NCBI GenBank assembly: GCA_041920415.1
Contig: JBHGYD010000009.1
Coordinates: 26,152-90,151, forward strand
Origin: JBHGYD01 sp041920415
GTDB lineage: Bacteria > Bacillota > Bacilli > Bacillales > Anoxybacillaceae
Reading direction: 5' to 3'
DNA length: 64,000 bases
A program made the translations under genes and the position numbers. This document shows, piece by piece, positions 17,317 through 26,350 of the stretch. The notes beneath the pieces are model-generated. The model saw nothing but the letters and a program-made list of their open reading frames with translations, ran no database searches and was not told the DNA's origin. The first letter of the stretch is position 1. Each line of letters begins with the position of its first letter.

Positions 17317-18465
17317 GTGGAACATCTCATTAACTCACGCATCAAAAATATTGAAATATCAGGTATTCGCAAATTTTTCAATATGGTTGCCCACCATCCT
17401 AATCTTATTTCTTTAACAATTGGGCAACCTGACTTTCCTACTCCCCAGCATGTAAAAGAAGCAGGAAAGGAAGCGATTACCAACAACTTTACGACATATA
17501 CCCATAACGCCGGATTTGTTGAATTGCGTCAAGCCGCTTGCGATTTTGTGCGCGAAAAATACGGATTAAACTATGATGAGAACGAAGTCGTTGTAACCGT
17601 AGGTGCAAGCCAGGCCATTGATATTGCGTTTCGTACGATTTTAGAAGAAGGAGTAGAGGTCATTTTACCAGCACCTGTTTACCCGGGATATGAACCTCTG
17701 ATTCGCATGTGCGGCGCAAAACCAGTGTATGTCGATACACGAGAGAATGGATTTCGCCTGTCTGCCGAATTAGTGGCTCCTTATATCAATGAACGAACCC
17801 GCTGTATCGTGCTACCGTATCCGTCAAATCCAACGGGAGCCACGTTATCGGAACAAGAGCTTCTTGATTTAGCTCATTTACTCAAAGATCGACCAATTTG
17901 GATTTTGTCCGATGAAATTTATAGCGAACTTGTTTACCATGGTCGACATCATTCCATCGCCACATGGCTTCGCAATCAGACGATTGTCATTAACGGATTA
18001 AGTAAATCACATTCGATGACAGGATGGCGCATCGGCTTTGTGTTTGCACCTGCGTTTTTAACAACACATATGTTGAAAGCACATCAATATAGCGTGTCTT
18101 GTACATCTTCCATCTCACAAAAAGCGGCATTCGCTGCATTAACGTCCGGAAAAGATGACGCGGAACCCATGCGCAAGCAGTATGCAGAACGAATGGAATA
18201 CGCATACGACCGGCTCGTCAACATGGGGCTTCAAGTGGAAAAACCAGCGGGCGCCTTTTATTTATTCCCTTCAATTGCACCATTTGGGAAAACATCATTT
18301 GATTTCGCGCTTGATTTAGTGAACAAAGCAGGGGTTGCCGTCGTCCCTGGCAGCGCCTTTTCACAATATGGGGAAGGGTACGTACGCCTTTCGTACGCCT
18401 ATTCATTTGAAACGTTAAAAGAAGGATTAGATCGCCTTGAGCGCTACATTATTCAGCAAAAATAA
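17317..18465 (+). CDS. patA: Aminotransferase PatA (class I/II, PLP-dependent)
   Basis: 382 residues from a GTG at 17317 with GGAAGGATGG as ribosome site. The N-terminus MEHLINSRIKNIEISGIRKF is close to my memory of B. subtilis PatA, an N-acetyl-L,L-diaminopimelate aminotransferase of the lysine branch. PLP-enzyme motifs are clear: PYPSNPTGATLSEQEL, the Asp in LSDEIYSEL, the Schiff-base lysine K230 in INGLSKSHSMTGWRIG and the substrate Arg in GYVRLSYA. Cytoplasmic and monocistronic, with a terminator 42 bases downstream. Confidence 0.92.
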   Translation: MEHLINSRIKNIEISGIRKFFNMVAHHPNLISLTIGQPDFPTPQHVKEAGKEAITNNFTTYTHNAGFVELRQAACDFVREKYGLNYDENEVVVTVGASQAIDIAFRTILEEGVEVILPAPVYPGYEPLIRMCGAKPVYVDTRENGFRLSAELVAPYINERTRCIVLPYPSNPTGATLSEQELLDLAHLLKDRPIWILSDEIYSELVYHGRHHSIATWLRNQTIVINGLSKSHSMTGWRIGFVFAPAFLTTHMLKAHQYSVSCTSSISQKAAFAALTSGKDDAEPMRKQYAERMEYAYDRLVNMGLQVEKPAGAFYLFPSIAPFGKTSFDFALDLVNKAGVAVVPGSAFSQYGEGYVRLSYAYSFETLKEGLDRLERYIIQQK

Positions 18466-18506
18466 CATTCGTCGAAATAAGAAGTTTAACGGCGACAAGC
18501 AAATCA

Positions 18507-18546
18507 AAAAGGTGAGAACCGACCAGGCAACGGTTTCTCACCTTTT
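18507..18546. terminator. Bidirectional terminator between patA and qor-like gene
   Basis: Stem AAAAGGTGAGAACCG / CGGTTTCTCACCTTTT with one bulge. Its stem is nearly the same as that of the terminator at 10663, so it is a repeated terminator type. Confidence 0.88.
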
Positions 18547-18549
18547 CGT

Positions 18550-19536
18550 TTATGATGGAATAAGAATCAGCTTTCCATATGTTTTTCGCGATTGTAATAG
18601 CCGATGTACGTCGGCTGCCTGTTCTAGCGGATACATGCCGCCAATCGTCAGTTGTAATGCTCCTGTTTGCACATAGGTCAACAATTCTCGTAAACTTTGT
18701 TGATACAATGTTGGCTTTTTCATGATTTGCGGTAAAAAGAAACCAGTGACCGATAAATTTTTTCCCATTAAAGCAGAAGGATTCATTTTCGTAAACTGTC
18801 CGCTTGCGACTCCGTAAACAACGAGGCGGCCAAACGGTGCTAAACAAGCTAATGTTTGATGAAAAATATCTCCTCCTGCCATCTCAAGAGCGACGTCGAC
18901 TCCTTTTCCGTTCGTATGAGCAAGAACCTCCTCGTTCCACCCCTCTTGCGTATAGTTAACGAGAATATCAGCACCAAGATTTTTGGCTATCTCAAGCTTT
19001 TCCGCTGTGCTCGCTGTCGCAATCACTTTGCCTGCACCGAAAATTTTCGCGAGCTGTACGGCAATCGTTCCAACTCCTCCGGCAGCAGCATGAATCAAAA
19101 CGGTTTCCCCTTCCTCAAGACGCCCCATCGTTTTTAAAATATGATAGGCGCTCAATCCTTGTAACGGAAGTGCAACAGCCGTATGAAAATCCATTCCATC
19201 TGGAATCGGAATGACACCTCGCTCATCGGCGAGCGTATACTCTGCATACCCTGTTGCATCATCGGAACCAAGCAATGTCACAACGCGCTGTCCGACTTGC
19301 ACCGATGTGACGTCTTCTCCGACTTCGCATACGATTCCAGCTACTTCAGCACCAGGGACAAACGGAAGTGGAGTCGGGATGACATATTTTCCTTCCCGTC
19401 GTGCTGTATCGGCGTAATTCACACCGATTGCTTTCACTTCAATTAATACGTTGCGCCCGGATGGTTTCGGCTTTTCTAACTCGACAAGCTTTAACACTTC
19501 TGGTCCACCATATTGCGTAAATTGAATCGCTTTCAT
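18550..19536 (-). CDS. Zinc-free quinone oxidoreductase (MDR/zeta-crystallin type)
   Basis: 328 residues starting MKAIQFTQYGGPEVLKLVEL, with AAAAGGAGAAATG as ribosome site. The GroES-like domain contains GVNYADTARREGKY and VPGAEVAGIV; the Rossmann domain has HAAAGGVGTIAVQLAK. The structural and catalytic zinc ligands of alcohol dehydrogenases are absent, as expected for NADPH:quinone reductases. It is the last gene of the fatty-acid cluster; a role in reducing quinones or enoyl compounds is plausible. Confidence 0.85.
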   Translation of the reverse strand: MKAIQFTQYGGPEVLKLVELEKPKPSGRNVLIEVKAIGVNYADTARREGKYVIPTPLPFVPGAEVAGIVCEVGEDVTSVQVGQRVVTLLGSDDATGYAEYTLADERGVIPIPDGMDFHTAVALPLQGLSAYHILKTMGRLEEGETVLIHAAAGGVGTIAVQLAKIFGAGKVIATASTAEKLEIAKNLGADILVNYTQEGWNEEVLAHTNGKGVDVALEMAGGDIFHQTLACLAPFGRLVVYGVASGQFTKMNPSALMGKNLSVTGFFLPQIMKKPTLYQQSLRELLTYVQTGALQLTIGGMYPLEQAADVHRLLQSRKTYGKLILIPS

Positions 19537-19555
19537 CTCATTTCTCCTTTTATTT

Positions 19556-19657
19556 TTACTGACATTTTCGTTTGAACGATTGCCCATCTACCAACTCATT
19601 AAATCGTTCTGAAAGAAGCAATAAAAACGATTTTTGTTTAGCTGTTTCCGTAATCAT
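19556..19657 (-). CDS. Small 33-residue ORF with strong ribosome site
   Basis: ATG at 19657 preceded by CGGAGGAACACCGC, encoding MITETAKQKSFLLLLSERFN then ELVDGQSFKRKCQ and TAA. It sits between comB and the quinone reductase gene, 19 bases before the latter's start. The good spacing and operon position support translation; it could also act only to couple ribosomes. Product unknown. Confidence 0.5.
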   Translation of the reverse strand: MITETAKQKSFLLLLSERFNELVDGQSFKRKCQ

Positions 19658-19712
19658 GCGGTGTTCCTCCGTTCATTCTCTCGGTGTAAATATATCGTTC
19701 ATGCCGCTTTCT

Positions 19713-20480
19713 TCATAAAGAAAATGACCGCCTCGCCGCATCGTCAATTTCCCCTCCCCATTTTGTTTTTTGAAAAATCGGAATAATCGACATCGTTCCT
19801 TGTTCACTAATATAATCAATCTCATGTTCAAGCCCGTGTGCCATTAACCATCTTCCGACACGCGATGATTTTAAAATCATTCTCCCTCCATCCACAGTGC
19901 TATATTGCTTATAAAAAAAGAATGCAGCCGCGGCCGAATCAGATAAATCATGAACGGTAATGCCATTCATTAACAAACAGGCAATAAAATAGCCTGCTCC
20001 ATAAAAATCTTCCAAACAAAACCGCCCGGAAGAACCGGCACATACGGCCACAATTGTTTCTGTTTGATGGTAACGACGAATATATTCGGCCAGCGCTTGA
20101 CCGTTTAATAGACTTCCAATATAAAGTTTACTAGCTGTCATCGCTTTACGAATTGCGACCGTTCCATTTGTCGTAGATAAGATGAGCGTCTTTCTGGCGA
20201 TCATCTCTTTTAATGAAAGCGGAGCAGGAGAATGGAATCCATCAATCGTCTTTCCTTCATACTCTCCGGCCAATTCATAGCTGCCGCTCGGAAACAACCG
20301 AGATACTTGTTGCGCTTCCAATCCGCTGAAAACGGGGATGACCGTTTTAGCTCCGAAAGAAAGAGCGGCAGTAATCGTTGATGTTGCTAGCAAAACATCA
20401 AACACGACAGCGATTTTGTTATTCGCCAATGTTGATTCATCGATTTCTTCCTTACGTAAAAGAAGGTGCACTTTTGACAT
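19713..20480 (-). CDS. comB: 2-phosphosulfolactate phosphatase family (ComB-like)
   Basis: 255 residues with the ComB family pattern: VVFDVLLATSTITAALSFGA, LAGEYEGKTIDGFHSPAPL, LILSTTNGTVAIRKAM and CAGSSGRFCLEDFYGAGYF. Characterised members are Mg-dependent phosphatases of 2-phosphosulfolactate in coenzyme M synthesis. This organism is not expected to make coenzyme M, so the substrate here is open. GAGGTGAATAT precedes the ATG and the gene begins 9 bases after the phosphotransferase stop. Confidence 0.8.
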   Translation of the reverse strand: MSKVHLLLRKEEIDESTLANNKIAVVFDVLLATSTITAALSFGAKTVIPVFSGLEAQQVSRLFPSGSYELAGEYEGKTIDGFHSPAPLSLKEMIARKTLILSTTNGTVAIRKAMTASKLYIGSLLNGQALAEYIRRYHQTETIVAVCAGSSGRFCLEDFYGAGYFIACLLMNGITVHDLSDSAAAAFFFYKQYSTVDGGRMILKSSRVGRWLMAHGLEHEIDYISEQGTMSIIPIFQKTKWGGEIDDAARRSFSL

Positions 20481-20489
20481 ATATTCACC

Positions 20490-21545
20490 TCATTGAAGCG
20501 CGAGCTGCCACGCATATTGCACAAGCGATTGAACAGATTGTCCGAAATGGCGGAAGCGCTCATCTTTTGTTTGACCGCGTTGAAAACGATAATAAATTTG
20601 CTGACAAATGACAGCTAATTTAAAATAAGCAAACGTTAAATAGAAATGAATGTGTGACACATCACGTCCGCTTTTTTCTGCGTATTTGGAAATAAACTCG
20701 TCACGCGTGTAAAATCCTTTATAAACCGTTACAGGAGGTTTTCCTAGTACGTTTTTTAATAACGGTGGATCCTCCTCTTGAATCCAATAGCCCATTGCAA
20801 CCGCTAAATCAGCAAGTGGGTCGCCAACGGTTGTCATCTCCCAATCAAACAATCCGACCATTTTTGTTATATCATCTTCAGCGAACAACGCATTGTTTAA
20901 CTTATAATCATAATGAATAATCGTTGCTTCGCTTGTCGAAGGGATATGTTGGACTAACCACTTCGTTAATTCGTCTACTTCTTTCCAATCATCCGTTTTG
21001 GCACGCTCATAGCGGTGAATCCAGCCATGCACTTGCCTTTCGATAAATCCGTCTGGCCGCACCATACGGACAAGATTTGTCTTTTTATAATCTAAACGAT
21101 GCAATTCGACAAGCGTATCAACCATCGTTTCAGAAATATTCCGACATATCTCTTCGGTCGGCTCTATGAATGTTGGAAACTCCGTATCTAATACAACGCC
21201 TTTTCGTCGTTCCATAAGAAAGAACGGACTTCCAACAATCGACTCATCATCACAAAATAAAAGCGGCTTCGGCGCAAGCGGAAAAAGCGGATGAATTTCT
21301 TTTAACCATTCGAATTCGCGTTTCATATCGTGCGCTTTCGGTGCTACCGGACCGAGCGGTGGACGGCGCAATACAACTTCCCAATCACCGTTTGCCAATA
21401 AATACGTTAAATTCGAATGCCCGGCAGAAAATTGTTTGACGTGTACGATCCCTTCTGGAAAATCGGAAAACGATGCACGCAAAAAGCGCGTCAATTTTTC
21501 TATGTTCAATTCTTCGCCTTTTCGAACAGGAATAATAGATTCCAT
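20490..21545 (-). CDS. Phosphotransferase-family protein (ACAD10/11-type APH domain)
   Basis: 351 residues. Kinase-fold motifs: FSAGHSNLTYLL (glycine loop), WEVVLRRPP, IIHYDYKLNNALF (catalytic loop) and LFDWEMTTVGDPLADLA (metal Asp). This APH-like type is fused to acyl-CoA dehydrogenase in animal ACAD10/11, where it phosphorylates 4-hydroxyacyl-CoA so that the dehydrogenase can act. Here both halves occur as separate genes of one cluster, fitting degradation of hydroxylated fatty acids. Ribosome site AAGGAGGT. Confidence 0.85.
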   Translation of the reverse strand: MESIIPVRKGEELNIEKLTRFLRASFSDFPEGIVHVKQFSAGHSNLTYLLANGDWEVVLRRPPLGPVAPKAHDMKREFEWLKEIHPLFPLAPKPLLFCDDESIVGSPFFLMERRKGVVLDTEFPTFIEPTEEICRNISETMVDTLVELHRLDYKKTNLVRMVRPDGFIERQVHGWIHRYERAKTDDWKEVDELTKWLVQHIPSTSEATIIHYDYKLNNALFAEDDITKMVGLFDWEMTTVGDPLADLAVAMGYWIQEEDPPLLKNVLGKPPVTVYKGFYTRDEFISKYAEKSGRDVSHIHFYLTFAYFKLAVICQQIYYRFQRGQTKDERFRHFGQSVQSLVQYAWQLALQ

Positions 21546-21584
21546 TTTTTACCTCCTTACCAATCAAGGTAGCGTTTTTCCGCG

Positions 21585-22460
21585 TTAACGATTAATCTTC
21601 TGCTTTTCATACACATACCAGCCTCTTCCTGTTTTGCGGCCAAGATGCCCTTGTTTGACCTTCTCTTCAACGCAAGCAAACGGTTTGTCCTCTGGATCTC
21701 CTGTTTCCGCATATCGCTGTTGCATCACATAATAAACGACATCAAGCCCTGATAAGTCCATTAACTCAAACGGTCCAATCGGATGGTTCAACGCTTTTTT
21801 ACAAATGAGGTCAATATCTTTAAAATCAGCAATTCCTTTCTCATAAAGTTCAACCGCTTCTCGTTGCAGCGCTCCTAATATCCGGTTGGCCACAAACCCG
21901 GAAATTTCTTTACGTAACAACACGCCAGTGCGATTTATTTGCTTGCAAACATCCATAGTGATGTTTGCTGTTTCTTCCGATGTTTTCTCGCTCATAACAA
22001 CTTCGACGCAATCCATGACAAGCGGCGGGAAAAAGAAATGCATATTGACGACTTTGTCAGGACGAGTCGTTACATCGGCGATTAACGAGTTCACAATCGT
22101 TGAGCTGTTCGTTGCCAAAATCGCATGTTTCGGTGCCAGCTTATCAACTTGGGCGAACACTTCTCGTTTCACATCTAATTTCTCAATAACTGCCTCAATG
22201 ACAAAATCAGCCTCTTTCACTGCTTCCTCTAAACTCGTTTTGAACGACAGTCTCGAGAAGGCAGCTTCCTTATCTTCAGAAGTAATCTTTCCTTTGTTCA
22301 CCCATTTGTTCATTATTTCTTCAAGCGTTTCTTTCGCCTTCGTTAATGCTTGTTCATGAATATCTTGCAGCTTCGTTTCATAGCCTCCTAACGCACATAA
22401 CATCGCAATTTGATGTCCCATTGACCCCGCGCCAATCACAGCAATCGTTTGAACCTTCAT
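21585..22460 (-). CDS. 3-hydroxyacyl-CoA dehydrogenase
   Basis: 291 residues. The N-terminal NAD-binding motif is IAVIGAGSMGHQIAMLCALG; catalytic-region motifs include ATNSSTIVNSLIADV, NMHFFFPP (His-Phe-Phe of the active site) and GFVANRILGALQREA. This is the third step of beta-oxidation (or 3-hydroxybutyryl-CoA oxidation). GGGAGGGGATC precedes the ATG, and a TetR-type palindrome lies about 20 bases farther upstream, so this gene likely begins the second transcription unit of the cluster. Confidence 0.9.
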   Translation of the reverse strand: MKVQTIAVIGAGSMGHQIAMLCALGGYETKLQDIHEQALTKAKETLEEIMNKWVNKGKITSEDKEAAFSRLSFKTSLEEAVKEADFVIEAVIEKLDVKREVFAQVDKLAPKHAILATNSSTIVNSLIADVTTRPDKVVNMHFFFPPLVMDCVEVVMSEKTSEETANITMDVCKQINRTGVLLRKEISGFVANRILGALQREAVELYEKGIADFKDIDLICKKALNHPIGPFELMDLSGLDVVYYVMQQRYAETGDPEDKPFACVEEKVKQGHLGRKTGRGWYVYEKQKINR

Positions 22461-22479
22461 ATTGATCCCCTCCCTTTTT

Positions 22480-22497
22480 AACTGATCAGTTAGTATG
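22480..22497. promoter_or_regulatory. TetR-type operator upstream of the hydroxyacyl-CoA dehydrogenase
   Basis: AACTGATCAGTT is a perfect 12-bp palindrome extended by AGTATG. It shares the pattern ACTGAYCRGTTAGTATG with the site at 26222, at the head of the acyl-CoA dehydrogenase gene. The spacing is right for repression of the promoter. Confidence 0.65.
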
Positions 22498-22568
22498 TTT
22501 TTAGTCGGCTACCGGTGTCATTTCATTGCTAGGTAGCCGCTCTGTTTACACGTTTTCAATTCCTTATG

Positions 22569-24182
22569 TTACTTTGACTCGATCGCTTCTTCGCGGAGAA
22601 CGCGACGCAATATTTTTCCAACATTTGTTTTTGGTAGCTCTTTTCGGAATTCAACGATGCGTGGCACTTTATAAGCAGCCAGATTTTTTCGGCAATGTTC
22701 GATGATTTCTTCAGCGCTCGCTTCTTTTCCATCTTTTAAGACGATAATCGCCTTTACTGTTTCGCCGCGATACGCATCCGGTACACCGATGACGACCGCT
22801 TCTCTTACAGATGGGTGTTCGTAAAGAACTTCCTCAATTTCACGAGGATAAACGTTATAGCCACTGGCAATAATCATATCTTTTTTCCGGTCGACAATCG
22901 TTACGTATCCTTGCTCATCGACCGTCGCCAAATCGCCTGTATACAGCCAGCCGTCCCGCAACGTCACCGCCGTTTCCTCCGGCATGTTCCAATATCCTTT
23001 CATCACTTGCGGACCGCGAATGATCAGCTCCCCGAGCTCGCCCGGTTTGACTTCTTCCGTTCCTGTTGCGATATCGACAACTTTATATTCCGTCATCGGC
23101 AATCCGATTCCGACCGTTCCAGGTTTCCGCTCGGCAAACGGCGGATTGCAATGTGTGACTGGTGAAGCTTCGGAAAGACCGTACCCTTCTAATACAACCG
23201 CACCCGTTTTTCGTTCAAATTCCCTCATTAACTCTACTGCCATCGGGGCGCTTCCGCTATTGCAAACTTTGATGCTATCAATGCCGTACTGTTCCACCTG
23301 AGGTGTGTTCGTAATCGCCACATACATCGTCGGCACGCCCGGGAAAAACGTCGGTTGCTTTTCTTTAATTGTGTGTAACACTTCCTGCAATTCAAAACGT
23401 GGCAATAAAATATTGGTCGCTCCTACATAAATCGGTAAATTCATTCCTGATGTCATAGCGAACACATGAAAAAGTGGAATAACTGTTAAATATCGCTCTT
23501 TTCCATATTCGATCATGTCTTTAAAAAACTCTACACATTGCAGGACATTGGCGACTAAATTGCGATGCGTTAACATCGCACCTTTTGAACGTCCGGTCGT
23601 CCCACCTGTGTATTGCAAGACAGCAATATCGTGTTCCGGTTCAATTGTGACAGACTGCACGGCGCCGTCTCCGCGTTTTACAAACTCATCAAACGTAACA
23701 TCTGGGGCGAAAGAGAGTGACGTAGGCTGCAAGCTAACCACAATCACATGTTTCACAGAAGTATCGCCTTGTACCGCTTTTAAGCGAGAGTAAACAGCAT
23801 CATAAACGACGATCGTTTCCGTACCTGAATCTTGCAAAATATGTGTTAATTCTCGCTCAACTAACATCGGATTCACTTGTGTTACAATCGCACCGACGCG
23901 AAGAATAGCATAATAAGCGATGACATATTGCGGGCAGTTCGGCAACATGATTGCGACTCGGTCACCTTTTTTTACTCCTTGTTTTTGTAAACTAGAAGCA
24001 AATAGCTCTACTAAACTAACAAGCTCTTGATACGTTATTTCTTTATGGTAGAAAGAAAGGGCCGGTCGATCGCTATACTGGATGGCACGTTCTTTTAAAA
24101 TGTCACACAATGTAATGTTTGGGATATCAAAATGGGACGCAATCGTGTTCGGATATAAAGAAAACGCTTTCTTTTTGTTCAT
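22569..24182 (-). CDS. Long-chain acyl-CoA synthetase (AMP-forming)
   Basis: 537 residues. AMP-binding motifs: LQYTGGTTGRSKGAMLTHRN (P-loop), GYGLSEASPVTHCNPP, YTGDLATVDEQGY and the C-terminal hinge and lysine region DRKKDMIIASGYNVYPREIEE / PKTNVGKILRR. It activates fatty acids to acyl-CoA for beta-oxidation. GGGGAAGGAG precedes the ATG. It lies 18 bases after the SDR gene in an acd-SDR-acs operon. Confidence 0.92.
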   Translation of the reverse strand: MNKKKAFSLYPNTIASHFDIPNITLCDILKERAIQYSDRPALSFYHKEITYQELVSLVELFASSLQKQGVKKGDRVAIMLPNCPQYVIAYYAILRVGAIVTQVNPMLVERELTHILQDSGTETIVVYDAVYSRLKAVQGDTSVKHVIVVSLQPTSLSFAPDVTFDEFVKRGDGAVQSVTIEPEHDIAVLQYTGGTTGRSKGAMLTHRNLVANVLQCVEFFKDMIEYGKERYLTVIPLFHVFAMTSGMNLPIYVGATNILLPRFELQEVLHTIKEKQPTFFPGVPTMYVAITNTPQVEQYGIDSIKVCNSGSAPMAVELMREFERKTGAVVLEGYGLSEASPVTHCNPPFAERKPGTVGIGLPMTEYKVVDIATGTEEVKPGELGELIIRGPQVMKGYWNMPEETAVTLRDGWLYTGDLATVDEQGYVTIVDRKKDMIIASGYNVYPREIEEVLYEHPSVREAVVIGVPDAYRGETVKAIIVLKDGKEASAEEIIEHCRKNLAAYKVPRIVEFRKELPKTNVGKILRRVLREEAIESK

Positions 24183-24200
24183 TTTTTTCTCCTTCCCCCT

Positions 24201-24977
24201 TTAACAATATGCATGCGTACCGCCATCAACAACGACTAAAGCCCCTGTGACAAAATCAGAAGCGTTTGAAGCAAGAAATAAAACCGCCCCCTTCAAATCG
24301 TTTTCGGTCCCAAATCTTCGTAACGGTGTGTTCGCTAAAATTTGCTCGCTTCCGCGTTCAATCACTACCTTTGACATTTTCGTTGGGAAAAATCCAGGAG
24401 CAATTGCATTTACATGAATTCCATATTCTCCCCATTTGACAGCTAAATCTTTTGTAAATGTAATAACTGCCCCTTTGCTCGTGTTATAAGCAATCGTGTT
24501 CATAATGGTAGGGTTTGTTCCTCCAAGACCGGCAACCGAGGCAATATTAATGATTTTGCCGCTCCGTTGTTCAATCATCACTTTGCCAACTACCTGACTC
24601 ATAAGAAACGTTCCGGTTACATTAACATCGATTACTTTCTGCCACGCCTCAAGCGGCATGTCTTCGACAGGTGTCCCCCATGTTGCTCCGCTATTGTTCA
24701 CTAAAATATCAATTTGGCCAAATTCGCGTACCGTTGTTTGTACGACGGCTTCCACATCATCTCGATTCGTGACGTCGCATTTTAATGCAAGCGAACGAAC
24801 ACCTAAATTTTTTAATTTTTTACTTACCTCTTCACATGCTTCTACCTTTCTTGAACAAACGACGACGTTCGCTCCTGCTTCAGCCAATCCAATCGCAATT
24901 TGTTCGCCAAGACCGCGGCCACCGCCTGTGACGATCGCTGTTTTTCCCGTTAATTTAAATAAATCGAGAACATGCAT
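24201..24977 (-). CDS. Short-chain dehydrogenase/reductase
   Basis: 258 residues of the classical SDR fold: TGGGRGLGEQIAIGLAEAGA for cofactor binding, NNSGATWG, catalytic Ser in INIASVAG and the YNTSKGA Tyr-Lys motif. The C-terminal GGTHAYC is typical. By context it oxidises or reduces a hydroxyacyl or related intermediate. AAAAGGAGATGG precedes the ATG, 18 bases after the dehydrogenase stop. Confidence 0.88.
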   Translation of the reverse strand: MHVLDLFKLTGKTAIVTGGGRGLGEQIAIGLAEAGANVVVCSRKVEACEEVSKKLKNLGVRSLALKCDVTNRDDVEAVVQTTVREFGQIDILVNNSGATWGTPVEDMPLEAWQKVIDVNVTGTFLMSQVVGKVMIEQRSGKIINIASVAGLGGTNPTIMNTIAYNTSKGAVITFTKDLAVKWGEYGIHVNAIAPGFFPTKMSKVVIERGSEQILANTPLRRFGTENDLKGAVLFLASNASDFVTGALVVVDGGTHAYC

Positions 24978-24995
24978 ACTGTTCCATCTCCTTTT

Positions 24996-26207
24996 TTAAG
25001 ATTGATATTTTCGTAGCTCTAGCTTGGCAATTTGTGCCTTATGAACCTCATCTGGCCCGTCAGCTAGCCGTAACGTTCTTGCGCTCGCCCAATGAGCAGC
25101 CAGTGGAACATCTTCACTTACTCCGGCAGCTCCAAACGCTTGAATCGCGCGGTCAATCACTTTTAAAGCAACATTCGGAGCAACCACCTTAATCATCGCA
25201 ATTTCAATCTTGGCCGCCTTATTCCCGACTGTATCCATCATGTGAGCTGCCTTTAATGTCAATAAGCGCGCTTGCTCAATTTCGATTCGCGATTCAGCAA
25301 TCCACTCTTGAATGACTCCTTGTTCGGCGAGCGTTTTTCCAAAAGCAACCCTTTTTTGGACGCGCTCGCACATCAACTCAAGCGCGCGTTCCGCAGCGCC
25401 AATTAAACGCATGCAATGGTGAATTCTTCCCGGTCCGAGACGCCCTTGGGCGATCGCAAATCCTTTTCCTTCCGACCAAATGATGTTTTCTTTCGGAACG
25501 CGAACACGGTCATACGTAATTTCCGCGTGCCCATGCGGAGCGTGATCATAGCCGAACACAGGAAGCATCCGTTCAATTTTGACGCCAGGTGTATCAAGCG
25601 GAACGAGAATCATCGACTGCTGTTCATGTTTCGGGGCGTTCGGATTCGTTTTTCCCATCACGATCGCGATTTTACAGCGCGGATCTCCCGCACCGGATGA
25701 CCACCATTTTCGCCCGTGAATGACATACTCATCGCCATCACGAATGATGCTTGCTTGAATATTCGTGGCATCACTAGAGGCTACATCCGGCTCCGTCATC
25801 GAAAAACACGAGCGAATCTCTCCATTTAAAAGCGGCAACAACCATTTTTGCTTTTGCTCTTCCGTGCCGTAACGAGCAAGCACTTCCATATTTCCAGTAT
25901 CGGGAGCGCTACAGTTAAACACTTCCGGTGCAATAAGTGATCGTCCCATAATTTCGCAAAGCGGTGCGTACTCGAAGTTTGTCAATCCTGCACCATATTC
26001 ACTGTTAGGCAAAAATAAATTCCATAATCCTGCCTTTTTCGCCTTTTCTTTCAATTCCTCGATAATAGGCGGCACGGCTGACCAACGAGTTTCTTGGGCA
26101 TTTAGTTGCTGTTCATATACTTTTTCATTCGGATAAATATACTGTTCCATGAAATCGTTTAATTTTCGGCGCAACTCATTGACTTTCGGTGAATACGTAA
26201 ACTCCAT
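24996..26207 (-). CDS. Acyl-CoA dehydrogenase (ACAD10/11-like)
   Basis: 403 residues. FAD-dependent dehydrogenase signatures: [60 protein letters not shown] and the C-terminal [20 protein letters not shown]. The WWSSGA and RIHHCMR motifs are those of the ACAD11 branch, which pairs with the APH-type kinase also in this cluster. It is the first gene of the operon; GGAGGGGGATG precedes the ATG and a TetR-type palindrome lies directly upstream. Confidence 0.92.
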   Translation of the reverse strand: MEFTYSPKVNELRRKLNDFMEQYIYPNEKVYEQQLNAQETRWSAVPPIIEELKEKAKKAGLWNLFLPNSEYGAGLTNFEYAPLCEIMGRSLIAPEVFNCSAPDTGNMEVLARYGTEEQKQKWLLPLLNGEIRSCFSMTEPDVASSDATNIQASIIRDGDEYVIHGRKWWSSGAGDPRCKIAIVMGKTNPNAPKHEQQSMILVPLDTPGVKIERMLPVFGYDHAPHGHAEITYDRVRVPKENIIWSEGKGFAIAQGRLGPGRIHHCMRLIGAAERALELMCERVQKRVAFGKTLAEQGVIQEWIAESRIEIEQARLLTLKAAHMMDTVGNKAAKIEIAMIKVVAPNVALKVIDRAIQAFGAAGVSEDVPLAAHWASARTLRLADGPDEVHKAQIAKLELRKYQS

Positions 26208-26221
26208 ACATCCCCCTCCTA

Positions 26222-26239
26222 ATACTGACCGGTTAGTAT
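26222..26239. promoter_or_regulatory. TetR-type operator upstream of acyl-CoA dehydrogenase
   Basis: ATACTGACCGGTTAGTAT, an 18-bp palindrome with one mismatched pair. It matches the site at 22480. The regulator gene is not in the window. Confidence 0.7.
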
Positions 26240-26309
26240 GTAACTCTTGTTTTTACTATAACTATATTTATAAAAATATTCAATATTTTTAGATAAATAA
26301 CCAAAAAAA

Positions 26310-26341
26310 GAAAGACATCTTGATTCGTTGAGATGTCTTTC
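26310..26341 (-). terminator. Terminator after ykwC
   Basis: 11-bp perfect stem GAAAGACATCT / AGATGTCTTTC, 10-base loop, followed on the minus strand by TTTTTTT. It separates ykwC from the fatty-acid operon. Confidence 0.88.
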
Positions 26342-26350
26342 AAACGTGAC

